From the NCBI GenBank assembly GCA_045637775.1, contig JAZUAC010000033.1, forward strand, positions 1-21,131: DNA of 21,131 nt, given 5' to 3'. A program made the position numbers and the translations under genes. The notes beneath the pieces are model-generated. The model searched no databases. It was given only the letters and a program-made list of their open reading frames with translations, and had not been told where the DNA came from. This document shows positions 1-8,270 of this stretch, in pieces. The stretch's first letter is position 1; every line of letters starts with the position of its first letter. Origin of the DNA: UMGS172 sp045637775. Its GTDB lineage: Bacteria; Bacillota; Clostridia; Oscillospirales; Acutalibacteraceae.

Positions 1-35
1 TTATTTATATAATATGTTGCCTTAACTATTATTTA

Positions 36-64
36 ATGATACAACAATTCTTACCATCTGTCAA
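36..64 (-). promoter_or_regulatory. Candidate sigma-A promoter for a gene beyond the left edge
   Basis: On the minus strand a TTGACA -35 box (59-64) is followed by a 17-base spacer and a TATCAT -10 box (36-41). It lies just past the ftsZ terminator and points out of the window, so it should drive the next minus-strand gene, whose start is not visible. The only other content of bases 1-90 is AT-rich spacer. Confidence 0.6.
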
Positions 65-85
65 TATTTGGTGAAGAACAAGAAA

Positions 86-117
86 TATAAAAAAGACCTT
101 CCCGAAGGAAGGTCTTT
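86..117 (-). terminator. Intrinsic terminator of the dcw cluster, downstream of ftsZ
   Basis: A perfect 11-bp stem (92-102 with 107-117) has the loop TTCG on the minus strand, closed by a C-G pair. This is the classic stable UUCG tetraloop. On the minus strand the stem runs into TTTTTTATA. It begins 10 bases after the ftsZ stop codon and so ends the long cell-division transcript. Confidence 0.93.
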
Positions 118-127
118 ATGTATCAAC

Positions 128-1189
128 TTATTTGTTCAAAGCGTCAAGAATGGTGATGTAACCGTCATCATCGTTCTGACCGCCTGAAATGGTGTTAAGA
201 ATATCGTCAGCAGGGCTCTTCTCATCCTTAAACTCATCGCCGAGACCGGTTGCAACAACGATAATACGCATCTCATCCTCGAGGTTAGGATCAAGCTGTG
301 CACCCCAAATGATGTTTGCATCGGGATGAGCCATGTTAGAGATGATGGTAGATGCCTGTTCGACCTCTTCCAAACCGATATCCTCGGAACCGATGATGCT
401 GATGATAACACCACGTGCATTTTCCATGCTGGTCTCGATAAGCGGGCTGGAGATAGCCTTCTGAGCTGCAAGCTCTGCCTTGTCGCGGCCGTTTGCAATA
501 CCAACACCCATGTGTGCCAAACCTGCATCCTTCATTACAGAGGTAACGTCAGCAAAGTCGAGGTTGACCATGGAAGTAACATTGATAAGCTCGGAAACAC
601 TCTGAACACCCTGACGGAGAACATCGTCAGCGATTTCGAAAGCGTTCTTCAAAGTGATCTTCTGTTCGGAAACGAACTTCAATCTCTCGTTAGGGATAAC
701 GATAAGGCTGTCAACATGCTCGCGAAGAGCTGCAATGCCTTCTTCAGCCTGAATCATTCTTCTTCTGCCCTCAAATGCGAAAGGCTTGGTTACGATACCA
801 ACGGTAAGAATACCAAGTTCCTTTGCAATCTGAGCAACAACAGGAGCTGCACCGGTACCGGTACCGCCGCCCATACCCGCTGCCATAAATACCATATCTG
901 CCCTGCGAAGTGCTGCTGCGATCTCATCCTTAGACTCCTGAGCTGCGCTTTCGCCTTTATCGGGAGATGCGCCAGCGCCCTGACCCTTGGTGAGCTTCTC
1001 ACCGATCTGGATCTTATGGGTAGCCTTAGAAAGCAAGAGTGCTGCCTTATCGGTGTTTACTGCAACAAATTCAACACCGCGAACACCTGCGTCAACCATG
1101 CGGTTAACAGCGTTACCGCCGCCGCCGCCAACACCGACTACTTTAATCTGTACTACATCAGCAGTTTCGTTATCAATTTCGAATGCCAT
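128..1189 (-). CDS. ftsZ: Cell division protein FtsZ
   Basis: FtsZ is the tubulin-like GTPase that polymerises into the cytoplasmic Z ring and directs septal wall synthesis. Visible features are the N-terminal glycine-rich nucleotide-binding loop (residues 19-26), the tubulin signature GGGTGTG (107-113), the T7 catalytic loop NLDFADV (209-215) and the C-terminal globular domain. I place the start at ATG 1189 because GGAAGG (1199-1204 region) sits 9 bases upstream of it. An in-frame ATG three codons earlier directly abuts that Shine-Dalgarno. The protein is 353 residues, at the short end of the family. The linker after the core is only about 20 residues, and the tail ends YITILDALNK rather than the common IPxFL-type peptide. 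It is the last gene of the dcw cluster, 154 bases after ftsQ, with its own candidate promoter and terminator. Confidence 0.98.
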   Translation of the reverse strand: MAFEIDNETADVVQIKVVGVGGGGGNAVNRMVDAGVRGVEFVAVNTDKAALLLSKATHKIQIGEKLTKGQGAGASPDKGESAAQESKDEIAAALRRADMVFMAAGMGGGTGTGAAPVVAQIAKELGILTVGIVTKPFAFEGRRRMIQAEEGIAALREHVDSLIVIPNERLKFVSEQKITLKNAFEIADDVLRQGVQSVSELINVTSMVNLDFADVTSVMKDAGLAHMGVGIANGRDKAELAAQKAISSPLIETSMENARGVIISIIGSEDIGLEEVEQASTIISNMAHPDANIIWGAQLDPNLEDEMRIIVVATGLGDEFKDEKSPADDILNTISGGQNDDDGYITILDALNK

Positions 1190-1249
1190 TTTAATCATCC
1201 TTCCAATTTTATATATACCAATACCTAATCTTACAGTATTCTGTTAGTA

Positions 1250-1278
1250 ATTCTATCATGCTTTTTATAAAAATGCAA
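1250..1278 (-). promoter_or_regulatory. Candidate promoter in front of ftsZ
   Basis: In the AT-rich 154-base gap between ftsQ and ftsZ, the minus strand has TTGCAT (1273-1278), a 17-base spacer and TAGAAT (1250-1255). This would let FtsZ be made independently of the upstream cell-wall genes. The region is so AT-rich that chance matches are likely, so the exact boxes are tentative. Confidence 0.45.
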
Positions 1279-1343
1279 TACTAAATATTGAAAAAAATCA
1301 AAAATATAGTAATATTTTTCAAAATAAACCGCTATATGTTGAA

Positions 1344-2147
1344 TTATTTGATAAATTCAGAGATATCTTCATACCTCAAAACTGCTTCTTTGGTGGTAGC
1401 AGACCAATTTTCAAGTGAAATACTGGCAGACACATCCGAATTGATCTTTTTTATTGTTTGAGCTAGATGCTCCATTTTGGCAACAAGTTCGTTATAGCTA
1501 CCCAGTTTCACATACAATCTTGAATCCATCAAGAAACATATATCAACGAGATTTCCTATATCAACAAACTGCACAGAAATACCTTTTTCGTCACAAATTT
1601 TCAGAATGTCATCAAGAATCTTTTTTTGTTGTTTATCGGTAAAATTGATATTTTTCCCAATATCAAATGATTTAGTTTCAATGCCCCTTATTCTCAAAAG
1701 TTTTTCAGGTCTTTCGGCAACACTTCTCAAAACCTTGTAATCAGCATCAGCAATATAAGAACCGTTTTCGCCCTCTACCAAAAACGATTCGGTTGCAGGG
1801 GTTACTCTGATTCCGACTGTGTTTGGAAAAGCTTTTTCAATTTCAACCGTTTTCACATAAGGCAAAGCCGTTTGAATACGTGTCACAATCTCATCTGACG
1901 GCAATCTGAACAGGTTATCACCATTCATAATGCCCGAAGCATACACAATCTCGTCACTGCTGTAAACACTGCTGCCCACAACCTTTACCGCCGAAACGTT
2001 AAAAAGAACAGTCAGCATCAAGGTGACGGTAATTGCTACAATAAGCAGTATTGAGCCTGACGCAACAAGTATTTTTCCAACCTTTGAAAGCTTGCGTCTT
2101 TTTTTCTTTTGAGGTCTGCGCGAGGTTTCAGAATACTCTACTTTCAT
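1344..2147 (-). CDS. ftsQ: Cell division protein FtsQ/DivIB
   Basis: This is a bitopic membrane protein of the divisome that bridges FtsL/FtsB-type proteins and the septal synthase. The 267-residue product has a very basic cytoplasmic tail (KKKRRK at 14-19), one membrane helix (about 24-49), and then a POTRA domain (about 50-120) beginning VSAVKVVGSSVYSSDEI and continuing to VEIEKAFPNTVGIRV. The beta-rich DivIB/FtsQ region follows. The ATG lies 3 bases after the murA stop codon, and its Shine-Dalgarno GGGAG lies inside the last murA codons. This tight coupling matters because the murA frame is interrupted upstream. Length and architecture fit Firmicutes DivIB. The two names refer to the same family. 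Confidence 0.93.
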   Translation of the reverse strand: MKVEYSETSRRPQKKKRRKLSKVGKILVASGSILLIVAITVTLMLTVLFNVSAVKVVGSSVYSSDEIVYASGIMNGDNLFRLPSDEIVTRIQTALPYVKTVEIEKAFPNTVGIRVTPATESFLVEGENGSYIADADYKVLRSVAERPEKLLRIRGIETKSFDIGKNINFTDKQQKKILDDILKICDEKGISVQFVDIGNLVDICFLMDSRLYVKLGSYNELVAKMEHLAQTIKKINSDVSASISLENWSATTKEAVLRYEDISEFIK

Positions 2148-2150
2148 CTT

Positions 2151-3410
2151 CTACTCCCGAATTCTTTTAATATCCGCACCGAGAATATTAAACATATTCT
2201 CAAAATCTTCATATCCTCTATCAACAAATTCAGTATTACAAACGATTGAACTTCCTCTTGCTGCCATAGAACCAATAAGCAAAGCGGCTCCGCCTCTTAA
2301 ATCGTCGGCACGAAGCTGTACACCATGCAGTCTGTCAACGCCGTTGACAATAGCCACTCTGCCGACTGTTTTAATATTGGCACCCATGCGTTTCAGTTCG
2401 TCAATAAATCTGAAACGGTTATCAAATATATTTTCAACAAAAACCGATGTTCACTGTGATACAGATGACATTGCCACGAGCAATGGTCCCGCATCGGTCG
2501 GAAAGCCCGGATACGGCCCGGTAGAAATTGTATCAAAACCATTCAAACGCGAATGACAAGACAGCAGCAAACCGCTTTTATCAAAAGACACATCACATCC
2601 GCAATCCGCAAGACAGGAAATTATAGGCGAGATATGTTCGGGAACCGCGTTTTTCAAAAGCACCTTACCCTTGCATGCCGCAACACCGAACAAATAGGTC
2701 GCCGCAACGATTCGGTCAGGCATAACAGTGTGTTCAGCCGAGTGAAGCTCATTTACGCCATCAATTATTACAGTACTGCTACCCGCGCCGAGTATCTTTG
2801 CACCTGCTTTGTTTAAAAACGCAGAAAGGTCAACTATCTCAGGCTCGCAAGCAGCATTTTTTATAACCGTTGTACCCTTGCCCAACACTGCGGTAAGTAT
2901 GCAGTTTTCGGTTGCACCGACACTCGGGAATTTCAAATTTATCTCGCACCCGATACAACCGTTTGGCATATCACACACAATGTTGCCTGAGTCAAACTGA
3001 AAATCTGCACCTAATCTTTTGAGTGCATCGATGTGTATATCAACAGGTCGCGGACCCAATTCACATCCGCCCGGCAGACTCATGACAGCCTTTTGACACC
3101 TGCCGGCCACCGCACCCATAAACACAAACGATGACCGCATTTCGCGCATGAGAGTTTCGGGTATTGTATTACCGCAAGCATTGTCTGAATCGATTATAAG
3201 AACATCGCCTTCACGCTGACACTTGCAACCCAAGCATTCCAGAATTTTTATCGAAGCTTCGACATCCGAAAGCCTTGGACAGTTATGTAGCACACTTTTT
3301 CCGCTTATTAAAAAAGCAGCCGAAAGCAAAGGCAATATACTGTTTTTGGCTCCGTGCACGACCACCTCGCCATGCAGTTTGTGTGAACCGTTTACCAAAA
3401 AGCAAGACAT
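2151..3410 (-). pseudogene. murA: MurA (UDP-GlcNAc 1-carboxyvinyltransferase) interrupted by an in-frame TGA
   Basis: MurA transfers enolpyruvate from PEP to UDP-GlcNAc, the first committed step of peptidoglycan synthesis. The first segment (3410 to 2451, 319 codons) carries the KN pair (22-23), the catalytic loop GGCELGPRP with Cys116, the SVGATEN motif, EPEIVDL and PYPGFPTD. A TGA stop at 2451-2453 follows. Without any frame change, the rest of MurA continues: NIFDNRF, ELKRMGA, a DLR segment and DRGYE, to the TAG at 2151. Counting the TGA, the frame has 419 positions, the normal length. The TGA sits where the family has Gly in AEGT-type sequence, so one G-to-T change (GGA to TGA) explains it. 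The start is ATG 3410 with GAGG about 8 bases upstream. A GTG at 3419 overlaps that site. The truncated product would lack the C-terminal substrate-binding arginines. The possibilities are a true nonsense mutation with a second murA elsewhere, readthrough, or a sequencing or assembly error. Confidence 0.9.
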
Positions 3411-3452
3411 AATATGCACCTCGGTACATACTATGATGTGCTTTAAAATATG

Positions 3453-4574
3453 TTATTTTTTTGCAAGATTTATTATAATCTCGGCAATCTTGCGGTCGGC
3501 ATCGACTATTGCCGATTCCTTTGCGGCTTTGGACATAGCTTCAAGGCGTTGTTCATCGGCCAGCATATCGTTAACCGTGTTAAGCAAGCTTTCGCCCGTA
3601 AGATCTTTCTCCTCAATAAGCTCAGCCGCATCGATTCTTTTCAACGACATAGCGTTATGGAACTGATGATTCTCGGCAACAAAGGGCGAAGGAATCAGAA
3701 TAGCGGGTTTACCGCAAACCTGAAACTCATTAACCGACATAGCACCCGCACGGCTGATAACTATATCTGCCGCCGCAAGCATGACATCCATATTGTCGAT
3801 ATACTCGATTATCTTAACGTTACCGTTATCCTCTTTATATCCGATTTCATTTGCTTGCTCAAGAAAACCATGATATGCAGCCTTACCGGTTGCATGGAAA
3901 AGAATAAACTTTTTGTTTTCGAGATTCCACTTAATAACATCAAGAACAGCATTGTTGATAGCCTTTGCACCAAGGCTTCCTCCAAAGGACAAAACAACCT
4001 TTTCCGTATCGGCAATACCAAGCTTTTGTCTAGCCTCTTGCTTGGTTATTTCAGTCAACGACTGTCTGATAGGGTTACCTGTGATAACTACAGGATTCTT
4101 TGGGGTGACGTTTTTAACGGCATCCTCCATAGCAATCATAACACAGTCAACCAACGGCGCAAGCATTTTAATTGTCATGCCGGGGTAAGCATTAGCCTCA
4201 TGTACCGCGGTTTTGATGCCCATTTTAGCCGCCTTGCGAAGCAAAGGACCGCAAACATATCCGCCTGTACCCACAACAACATCCGGTTGAAGTTTTTTGA
4301 GCAACTTTTTAGACGCCGAAGAGGCCGTCACAGCCTTATATGCAGCTGAAACATTTCGGCACATATTTTTGAACGTGAGTTTTCTTTGAAAACCACGTAC
4401 ATCTATCGTATAAAAATCGTAGCCTGCCAACGGTACAAGACGGCTTTCCATACCTCGAGCCGTTCCGACAAAGCTGATTCTACATTCGGGGTCTACCCTT
4501 TTAAGATAATTAGCAACGCTCAATGCAGGGTTAATATGACCTGCAGTACCGCCGCCCGCAAAAACTATATGCAT
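3453..4574 (-). CDS. murG: MurG, UDP-GlcNAc:lipid I GlcNAc transferase
   Basis: MurG is a peripheral membrane GT-B glycosyltransferase that adds GlcNAc to lipid I on the inner face of the membrane, forming lipid II. The 373-residue protein opens with the diagnostic glycine-rich loop GGGTAGH (about 7-13). It contains GTGGYVCGP and HEANAYPG in the N-terminal lobe, SFGGSLGA at the inter-domain region, and the donor-binding stretch SRAGAMSVNE followed by GKPAILIPSPF in the C-terminal lobe. The ATG at 4574 is preceded by AAGGAG at a 6-base spacing. The gene starts 22 bases after the ftsW stop and ends 42 bases before the murA start. Length and motifs are normal. Confidence 0.97.
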   Translation of the reverse strand: MHIVFAGGGTAGHINPALSVANYLKRVDPECRISFVGTARGMESRLVPLAGYDFYTIDVRGFQRKLTFKNMCRNVSAAYKAVTASSASKKLLKKLQPDVVVGTGGYVCGPLLRKAAKMGIKTAVHEANAYPGMTIKMLAPLVDCVMIAMEDAVKNVTPKNPVVITGNPIRQSLTEITKQEARQKLGIADTEKVVLSFGGSLGAKAINNAVLDVIKWNLENKKFILFHATGKAAYHGFLEQANEIGYKEDNGNVKIIEYIDNMDVMLAAADIVISRAGAMSVNEFQVCGKPAILIPSPFVAENHQFHNAMSLKRIDAAELIEEKDLTGESLLNTVNDMLADEQRLEAMSKAAKESAIVDADRKIAEIIINLAKK

Positions 4575-4596
4575 AACCTACTCCTTAGCCGTTTGT

Positions 4597-5754
4597 TTAC
4601 AATGTCTTTTTATCGTTACACGCTCGTGAAACCGACAGTATTACACCCATTTCCATAAGCAGTATAACCAAAGACGTACCACCGTAGCTGAAGAACGGGA
4701 GGCTTATACCCGTATTGGGAATGGTGTTGGTAACAACGAGAATATTAAGTGTCATCTGCAATGCAACCTGGAAAGTAAGACCAAATGCCAAAAGTGAACC
4801 GAATTTATCAGGCGCTTTCATTGCAATAACAAATCCTCTCCACATCAAAAGGCAGAACAGAATAACTATTATCATAGCACCGATAACGCCCAATTCTTCG
4901 CAAACGATGGAGAAAATGAAGTCATTATGAGGTTCGGGAACCCAAAGATGTTTTTGTCTCGATTGACCGAGACCTCTGCCTACCCAACCACCCGAGCCGA
5001 TAGACAAAAGAGACTGAATGGTCTGATAGCCTTCACCGACAGGGGCTGCCCACGGATCGAGCCAGAATGTGATTCGGTCCTGTGCATATTTCACGACACC
5101 ACTCAAAACCGCAATTACGCCTGCAGCAGCGATGCCCAAAGCGGCAAATACATATCTCAACTGAAGACCGCCAACAACCATCATAACAGCACCGATAAGG
5201 AAAATCAAAACGGTTGCAGAAAGGTGTGGTTCAAGAACAACAAGAATACAAACCGCACCGACAACTAAACCCAAAAACAAGAAACCGAATTTAAAGGTTT
5301 TCATCAGTTTTTGATTAGCGGCAATAAGGTGAGCCAGAATAAGTATTACCGCAAACTTTGCTATTTCTGAAGGCTGAAAATTGATTGGTCCCAACGAGAA
5401 CCAACGTTTAACGCCCGTACCTGCCATCATAGGCGGCAAAAGCAACATTATAAACAGAAAGAGTAAAATTATTAAATAAAGCGGTATGGCAAATTTGCGA
5501 ATGAAGTGGTAATCAATTTTTGAAATCAGCAACATCAGTGCGACACCGACTACCGCAAAACCTGCCTGCTTTATAATAAAGTGATAGCTGTTACCATAAT
5601 AGGTATTAGCAAAAATATAGCTTGCCGAAAACAGCATCACAAGTCCTACTGTGAGGATTATTAACAGAATAAAGAAAAAGGTAAGATCCATCTTGCCTTC
5701 CATTTTCAATTTAGAGAAAAAGCCCTCTTTTTGGGGTTTTGTTCTTTCGGGCAA
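4597..5754 (-). CDS. ftsW: FtsW, SEDS-family septal peptidoglycan glycosyltransferase
   Basis: This is a polytopic SEDS protein (385 residues, about ten hydrophobic segments) that polymerises lipid II together with a class B PBP at the septum. Recognisable features are the loop with GGWVGRGLGQSRQKHLWVPE and PHNDFIFSIVCEELG, and the last helix region with NTGISLPFFSYGGTS. The start is TTG at 5754: AAAGGAG (5764-5770) lies 9 bases upstream. The next in-frame ATG is 17 codons in and has no ribosome binding site. Its place in the dcw cluster between mraY and murG favours FtsW over RodA. In a spore former the orthologue could be SpoVE, which sequence alone does not separate. Confidence 0.94.
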   Translation of the reverse strand: MPERTKPQKEGFFSKLKMEGKMDLTFFFILLIILTVGLVMLFSASYIFANTYYGNSYHFIIKQAGFAVVGVALMLLISKIDYHFIRKFAIPLYLIILLFLFIMLLLPPMMAGTGVKRWFSLGPINFQPSEIAKFAVILILAHLIAANQKLMKTFKFGFLFLGLVVGAVCILVVLEPHLSATVLIFLIGAVMMVVGGLQLRYVFAALGIAAAGVIAVLSGVVKYAQDRITFWLDPWAAPVGEGYQTIQSLLSIGSGGWVGRGLGQSRQKHLWVPEPHNDFIFSIVCEELGVIGAMIIVILFCLLMWRGFVIAMKAPDKFGSLLAFGLTFQVALQMTLNILVVTNTIPNTGISLPFFSYGGTSLVILLMEMGVILSVSRACNDKKTL

Positions 5755-5763
5755 AACGGATCA

Positions 5764-5770
5764 CTCCTTT
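5764..5770 (-). promoter_or_regulatory. Ribosome binding site that fixes a TTG start for ftsW
   Basis: On the minus strand AAAGGAG lies 9 bases before TTG 5754. No ATG or GTG in frame lies at a usable distance, so the rare TTG start is supported by this site. Confidence 0.75.
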
Positions 5771-5791
5771 AATCAAATTTTTAAGATAATA

Positions 5792-6811
5792 TCAGAAGAA
5801 CTTAACTGCGGCAAAGCAAATTGCACAGCCAATAAAAGTTACAATCGAGAAGATAAGTACGATTTTGACCTCGCTCCAACCCGATTTTTCAAAATGGTGG
5901 TGAATAGGACTCATTTTGAAAATACGTTTTCCTGTTCTTTTAAACCAGAAAACCTGCAAAACAACCGAAAGAGCCTCGGCAAGATAAACGATACCTGCAA
6001 GCATTAGGTAAATGGGACGGTCAACAGCAAAAGCTAAAGCTACTACCATACCACCAAGGAACATTGAGCCTGTGTCACCCATGAACACCTTTGCAGGATG
6101 CCAGTTCCAGGTCAAAAATCCGATACAAGCACCTGCCAAAGCCGATGCTACAATATTAACACCCAAAAGGCTGAAGGTTCCTGCAATAAGCATAAAAGCA
6201 ACCGAAACGACTAAGGTTACGCTTGATGCAAGACCGTCGATACCATCGGTAAGATTTACAGCATTGGTAAATCCATAAATAAAGAAGAACGCAATAGGCC
6301 AGAAGATAATTCCAAAGCCCGAAACAACACTTATATTGCCGACAAAGGGAATCCATGTGGTTTTAAGACCTGCAAGTGCAAGACTTATGAGATATGCGGC
6401 TGTTGCTAACGCCTGCAAAGCGGTTTTTTGAGTTGCGGTAAGTCCAAGGTTTCTCTTTTTAACAACCTTGATATAGTCATCAAGGAAGCCGATAAGACCC
6501 ATCACAAAACCTAATCCAAGACCTGCAAAAACCTTGGTAAAGCCTATGTTTGTACCAAACTCCAAGGAAAGGTTGCCGCCAAGAAGACCGCTGACACCCA
6601 TTGCAACGGCAGTTCCGAGCAAAACGCCGAAAGCGATGAAAATACCGCCCATTGTGGGTGTTCCCTGCTTGGACTTATGCCACTGAGGACCCTCATCACG
6701 TATAGTTTGACCGAATTTCAGTCTTTTCAACAAAGGAATTCCGGGAAGACCTAAAGCATAGGCACCCAAAAATGCAACCAATGCAGCTATTGCCGGTATA
6801 AAACCACTCAT
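5792..6811 (-). CDS. mraY: MraY, phospho-MurNAc-pentapeptide transferase
   Basis: MraY transfers phospho-MurNAc-pentapeptide from UDP to undecaprenyl phosphate, giving lipid I, and is embedded in the membrane. The 339-residue protein has about ten transmembrane segments and all family signatures: KSKQGTPTMGG near residue 47, GFLDDYIKV with the paired aspartates, NLTDGIDGLA, MGDTGSMFLGG, and the HHHFEKSG histidine cluster near the C-terminus. The ATG has an excellent Shine-Dalgarno (GGAGGA, 6-base spacing) and begins 16 bases after murE. In many bacteria murF lies between murE and mraY, and murD follows mraY. Neither is present here. The stop codon is TGA, which shows that TGA terminates normally in this genome. 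Confidence 0.98.
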   Translation of the reverse strand: MSGFIPAIAALVAFLGAYALGLPGIPLLKRLKFGQTIRDEGPQWHKSKQGTPTMGGIFIAFGVLLGTAVAMGVSGLLGGNLSLEFGTNIGFTKVFAGLGLGFVMGLIGFLDDYIKVVKKRNLGLTATQKTALQALATAAYLISLALAGLKTTWIPFVGNISVVSGFGIIFWPIAFFFIYGFTNAVNLTDGIDGLASSVTLVVSVAFMLIAGTFSLLGVNIVASALAGACIGFLTWNWHPAKVFMGDTGSMFLGGMVVALAFAVDRPIYLMLAGIVYLAEALSVVLQVFWFKRTGKRIFKMSPIHHHFEKSGWSEVKIVLIFSIVTFIGCAICFAAVKFF

Positions 6812-6827
6812 TTCATTTCCTCCAAAA

Positions 6828-8255
6828 TCAAGCTTCCTGCAAGGCTTCGGCTACAACTTCACGCTCATCAAGGTGAATTGTACCGGTTCTTAATATCTGA
6901 TAAGTCTCGTGACCTTTGCCTGCTAAAACAATTATATCATCTTTCTCGGCAATTTGCACGGCTTTTTTTATAGCTTCCACACGATTTTCGATAATTTCAT
7001 AAGGAACCTTGCTGTTTTTCATACCCTCAACTATATCGTCAATGATAGCTTTAGGTTCTTCGGTTCGCGGATTATCGCTTGTAACAATGACATAATCAGC
7101 ATTATCGCAAGCAATTGCGCCCATTTTAGGACGCTTGGTTCTGTCGCGGTCACCACCACATCCAAACAAAACAATAAGACGGTTTTTCTCGCAATCCGAG
7201 AAGGTTTTCAAGATATTCTCAAGACCGTCGGGAGTGTGTGCATAGTCGATAATAATTGTGAATCCCTTGTCACAAGGTACAACCTCTGCCCTACCCTTTA
7301 CGCCGCTCATTTTTGCGAATCCCTCTGCAATGCTTTCGACCGAGAAGCCAATCTTTACAGCACAAGCGGCGGCACACAAAGCGTTGTAAGGTGTAAACTT
7401 TCCACCGATTGATGCGGAAATAGTTTTATTGAATCCGTCACCAACAAAATTAAAGGTTGTTCTGTCAGGTTTTAATATGATATTATCGGCAAAAAAGTCG
7501 GCATTGCTGTCTTTGGCCGAATAGGTAAACACGTCACACTCGTGACCGCTTGACATCTCGCCAAAATAGGAATCGTCACAGTTCATGATGGCGACCTTAC
7601 ACATTCCGAATAACTTGCGCTTGGCTTTGAGGTAGTTATTCATTGTGATGTGGTAATCCAGATGATCCTGAGTAAGGTTCGTAAACAAGCCTGCCTCAAA
7701 CTCAACACCGTAAGCACGGTCTTGGTCTAATGCGTGGGACGAAACCTCCATAACACAGTAGTCACATCCTGCAGCAACCATCAATGAGAATATCGACTGC
7801 AACTCATAGGCACTGGGAGTTGTGTTTTTAGAGGGTAAGACCTCATCGGCTATCATATTTTGAATTGTGCCGACAAGTCCGACCTTGTGACCGCAGTTTT
7901 CCAAAATTGACTTCAGCATATAGGAAACCGATGTTTTACCGTTAGTACCCGTAACACCGATAACCTTCAATTTCTTTTGAGGTTCACCAAACCATTTTGC
8001 CGAGCACAGAGCAAAAACCTTGCGGGAATCCTCAACAAAAATCTGATTGTCAAATCCCGTGTCTTTTTCACAAATAATGACAGCAGCACCTTTTTCGTAT
8101 GCTGACTTGGCATATTTATGACCGTCATCTGTGGCACCGTTGATGCACACAAACACACATCCTTCGGTAACATGACGCGAATCGCAGGTTATACCGCTTA
8201 TTGTCAGCTCGGAAAATTTTTCCGGGCATTTATCTAAAAGTTCTTTTAGTTTCAT
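6828..8255 (-). CDS. murE: MurE, UDP-MurNAc-L-Ala-D-Glu ligase (probably meso-DAP adding)
   Basis: This cytoplasmic ATP-dependent Mur ligase adds the third amino acid to the peptidoglycan precursor. The 475-residue protein has the N-terminal UDP-binding domain (DSRHVTEGCVFVC, 25-37), the ATP-binding loop TGTNGKTS (102-109), the TTPS and HLDYH substrate segments, the AKRKLF segment carrying the lysine that is carbamylated in the family, and the C-terminal domain with DYAHTPD. The DNPR motif (394-397) is the known signature of enzymes that use meso-diaminopimelate rather than L-lysine, so I infer DAP-type peptidoglycan. The ATG at 8255 follows AAAGGA. The gene starts 15 bases after the PBP gene and ends in TGA. 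Confidence 0.97.
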   Translation of the reverse strand: MKLKELLDKCPEKFSELTISGITCDSRHVTEGCVFVCINGATDDGHKYAKSAYEKGAAVIICEKDTGFDNQIFVEDSRKVFALCSAKWFGEPQKKLKVIGVTGTNGKTSVSYMLKSILENCGHKVGLVGTIQNMIADEVLPSKNTTPSAYELQSIFSLMVAAGCDYCVMEVSSHALDQDRAYGVEFEAGLFTNLTQDHLDYHITMNNYLKAKRKLFGMCKVAIMNCDDSYFGEMSSGHECDVFTYSAKDSNADFFADNIILKPDRTTFNFVGDGFNKTISASIGGKFTPYNALCAAACAVKIGFSVESIAEGFAKMSGVKGRAEVVPCDKGFTIIIDYAHTPDGLENILKTFSDCEKNRLIVLFGCGGDRDRTKRPKMGAIACDNADYVIVTSDNPRTEEPKAIIDDIVEGMKNSKVPYEIIENRVEAIKKAVQIAEKDDIIVLAGKGHETYQILRTGTIHLDEREVVAEALQEA

Positions 8256-8270
8256 AAATTTTCCTTTCAG

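Noticed and set aside
326..1228. A 300-codon plus-strand frame opposite ftsZ (and a 299-codon one at 3450-4349 opposite murG)
   Set aside because: Both are mirror images of highly conserved minus-strand genes, and the translated products look like random composition.
2410..2453. Selenocysteine insertion at the murA TGA
   Set aside because: The family has Gly, not Cys, at this position, and I see no clear hairpin directly after the TGA of the bacterial SECIS type.
2388..2460. A frameshift as the cause of the broken murA
   Set aside because: The two halves are exactly in the same frame, and the sequence between them reads as normal MurA. The defect is a single stop codon.
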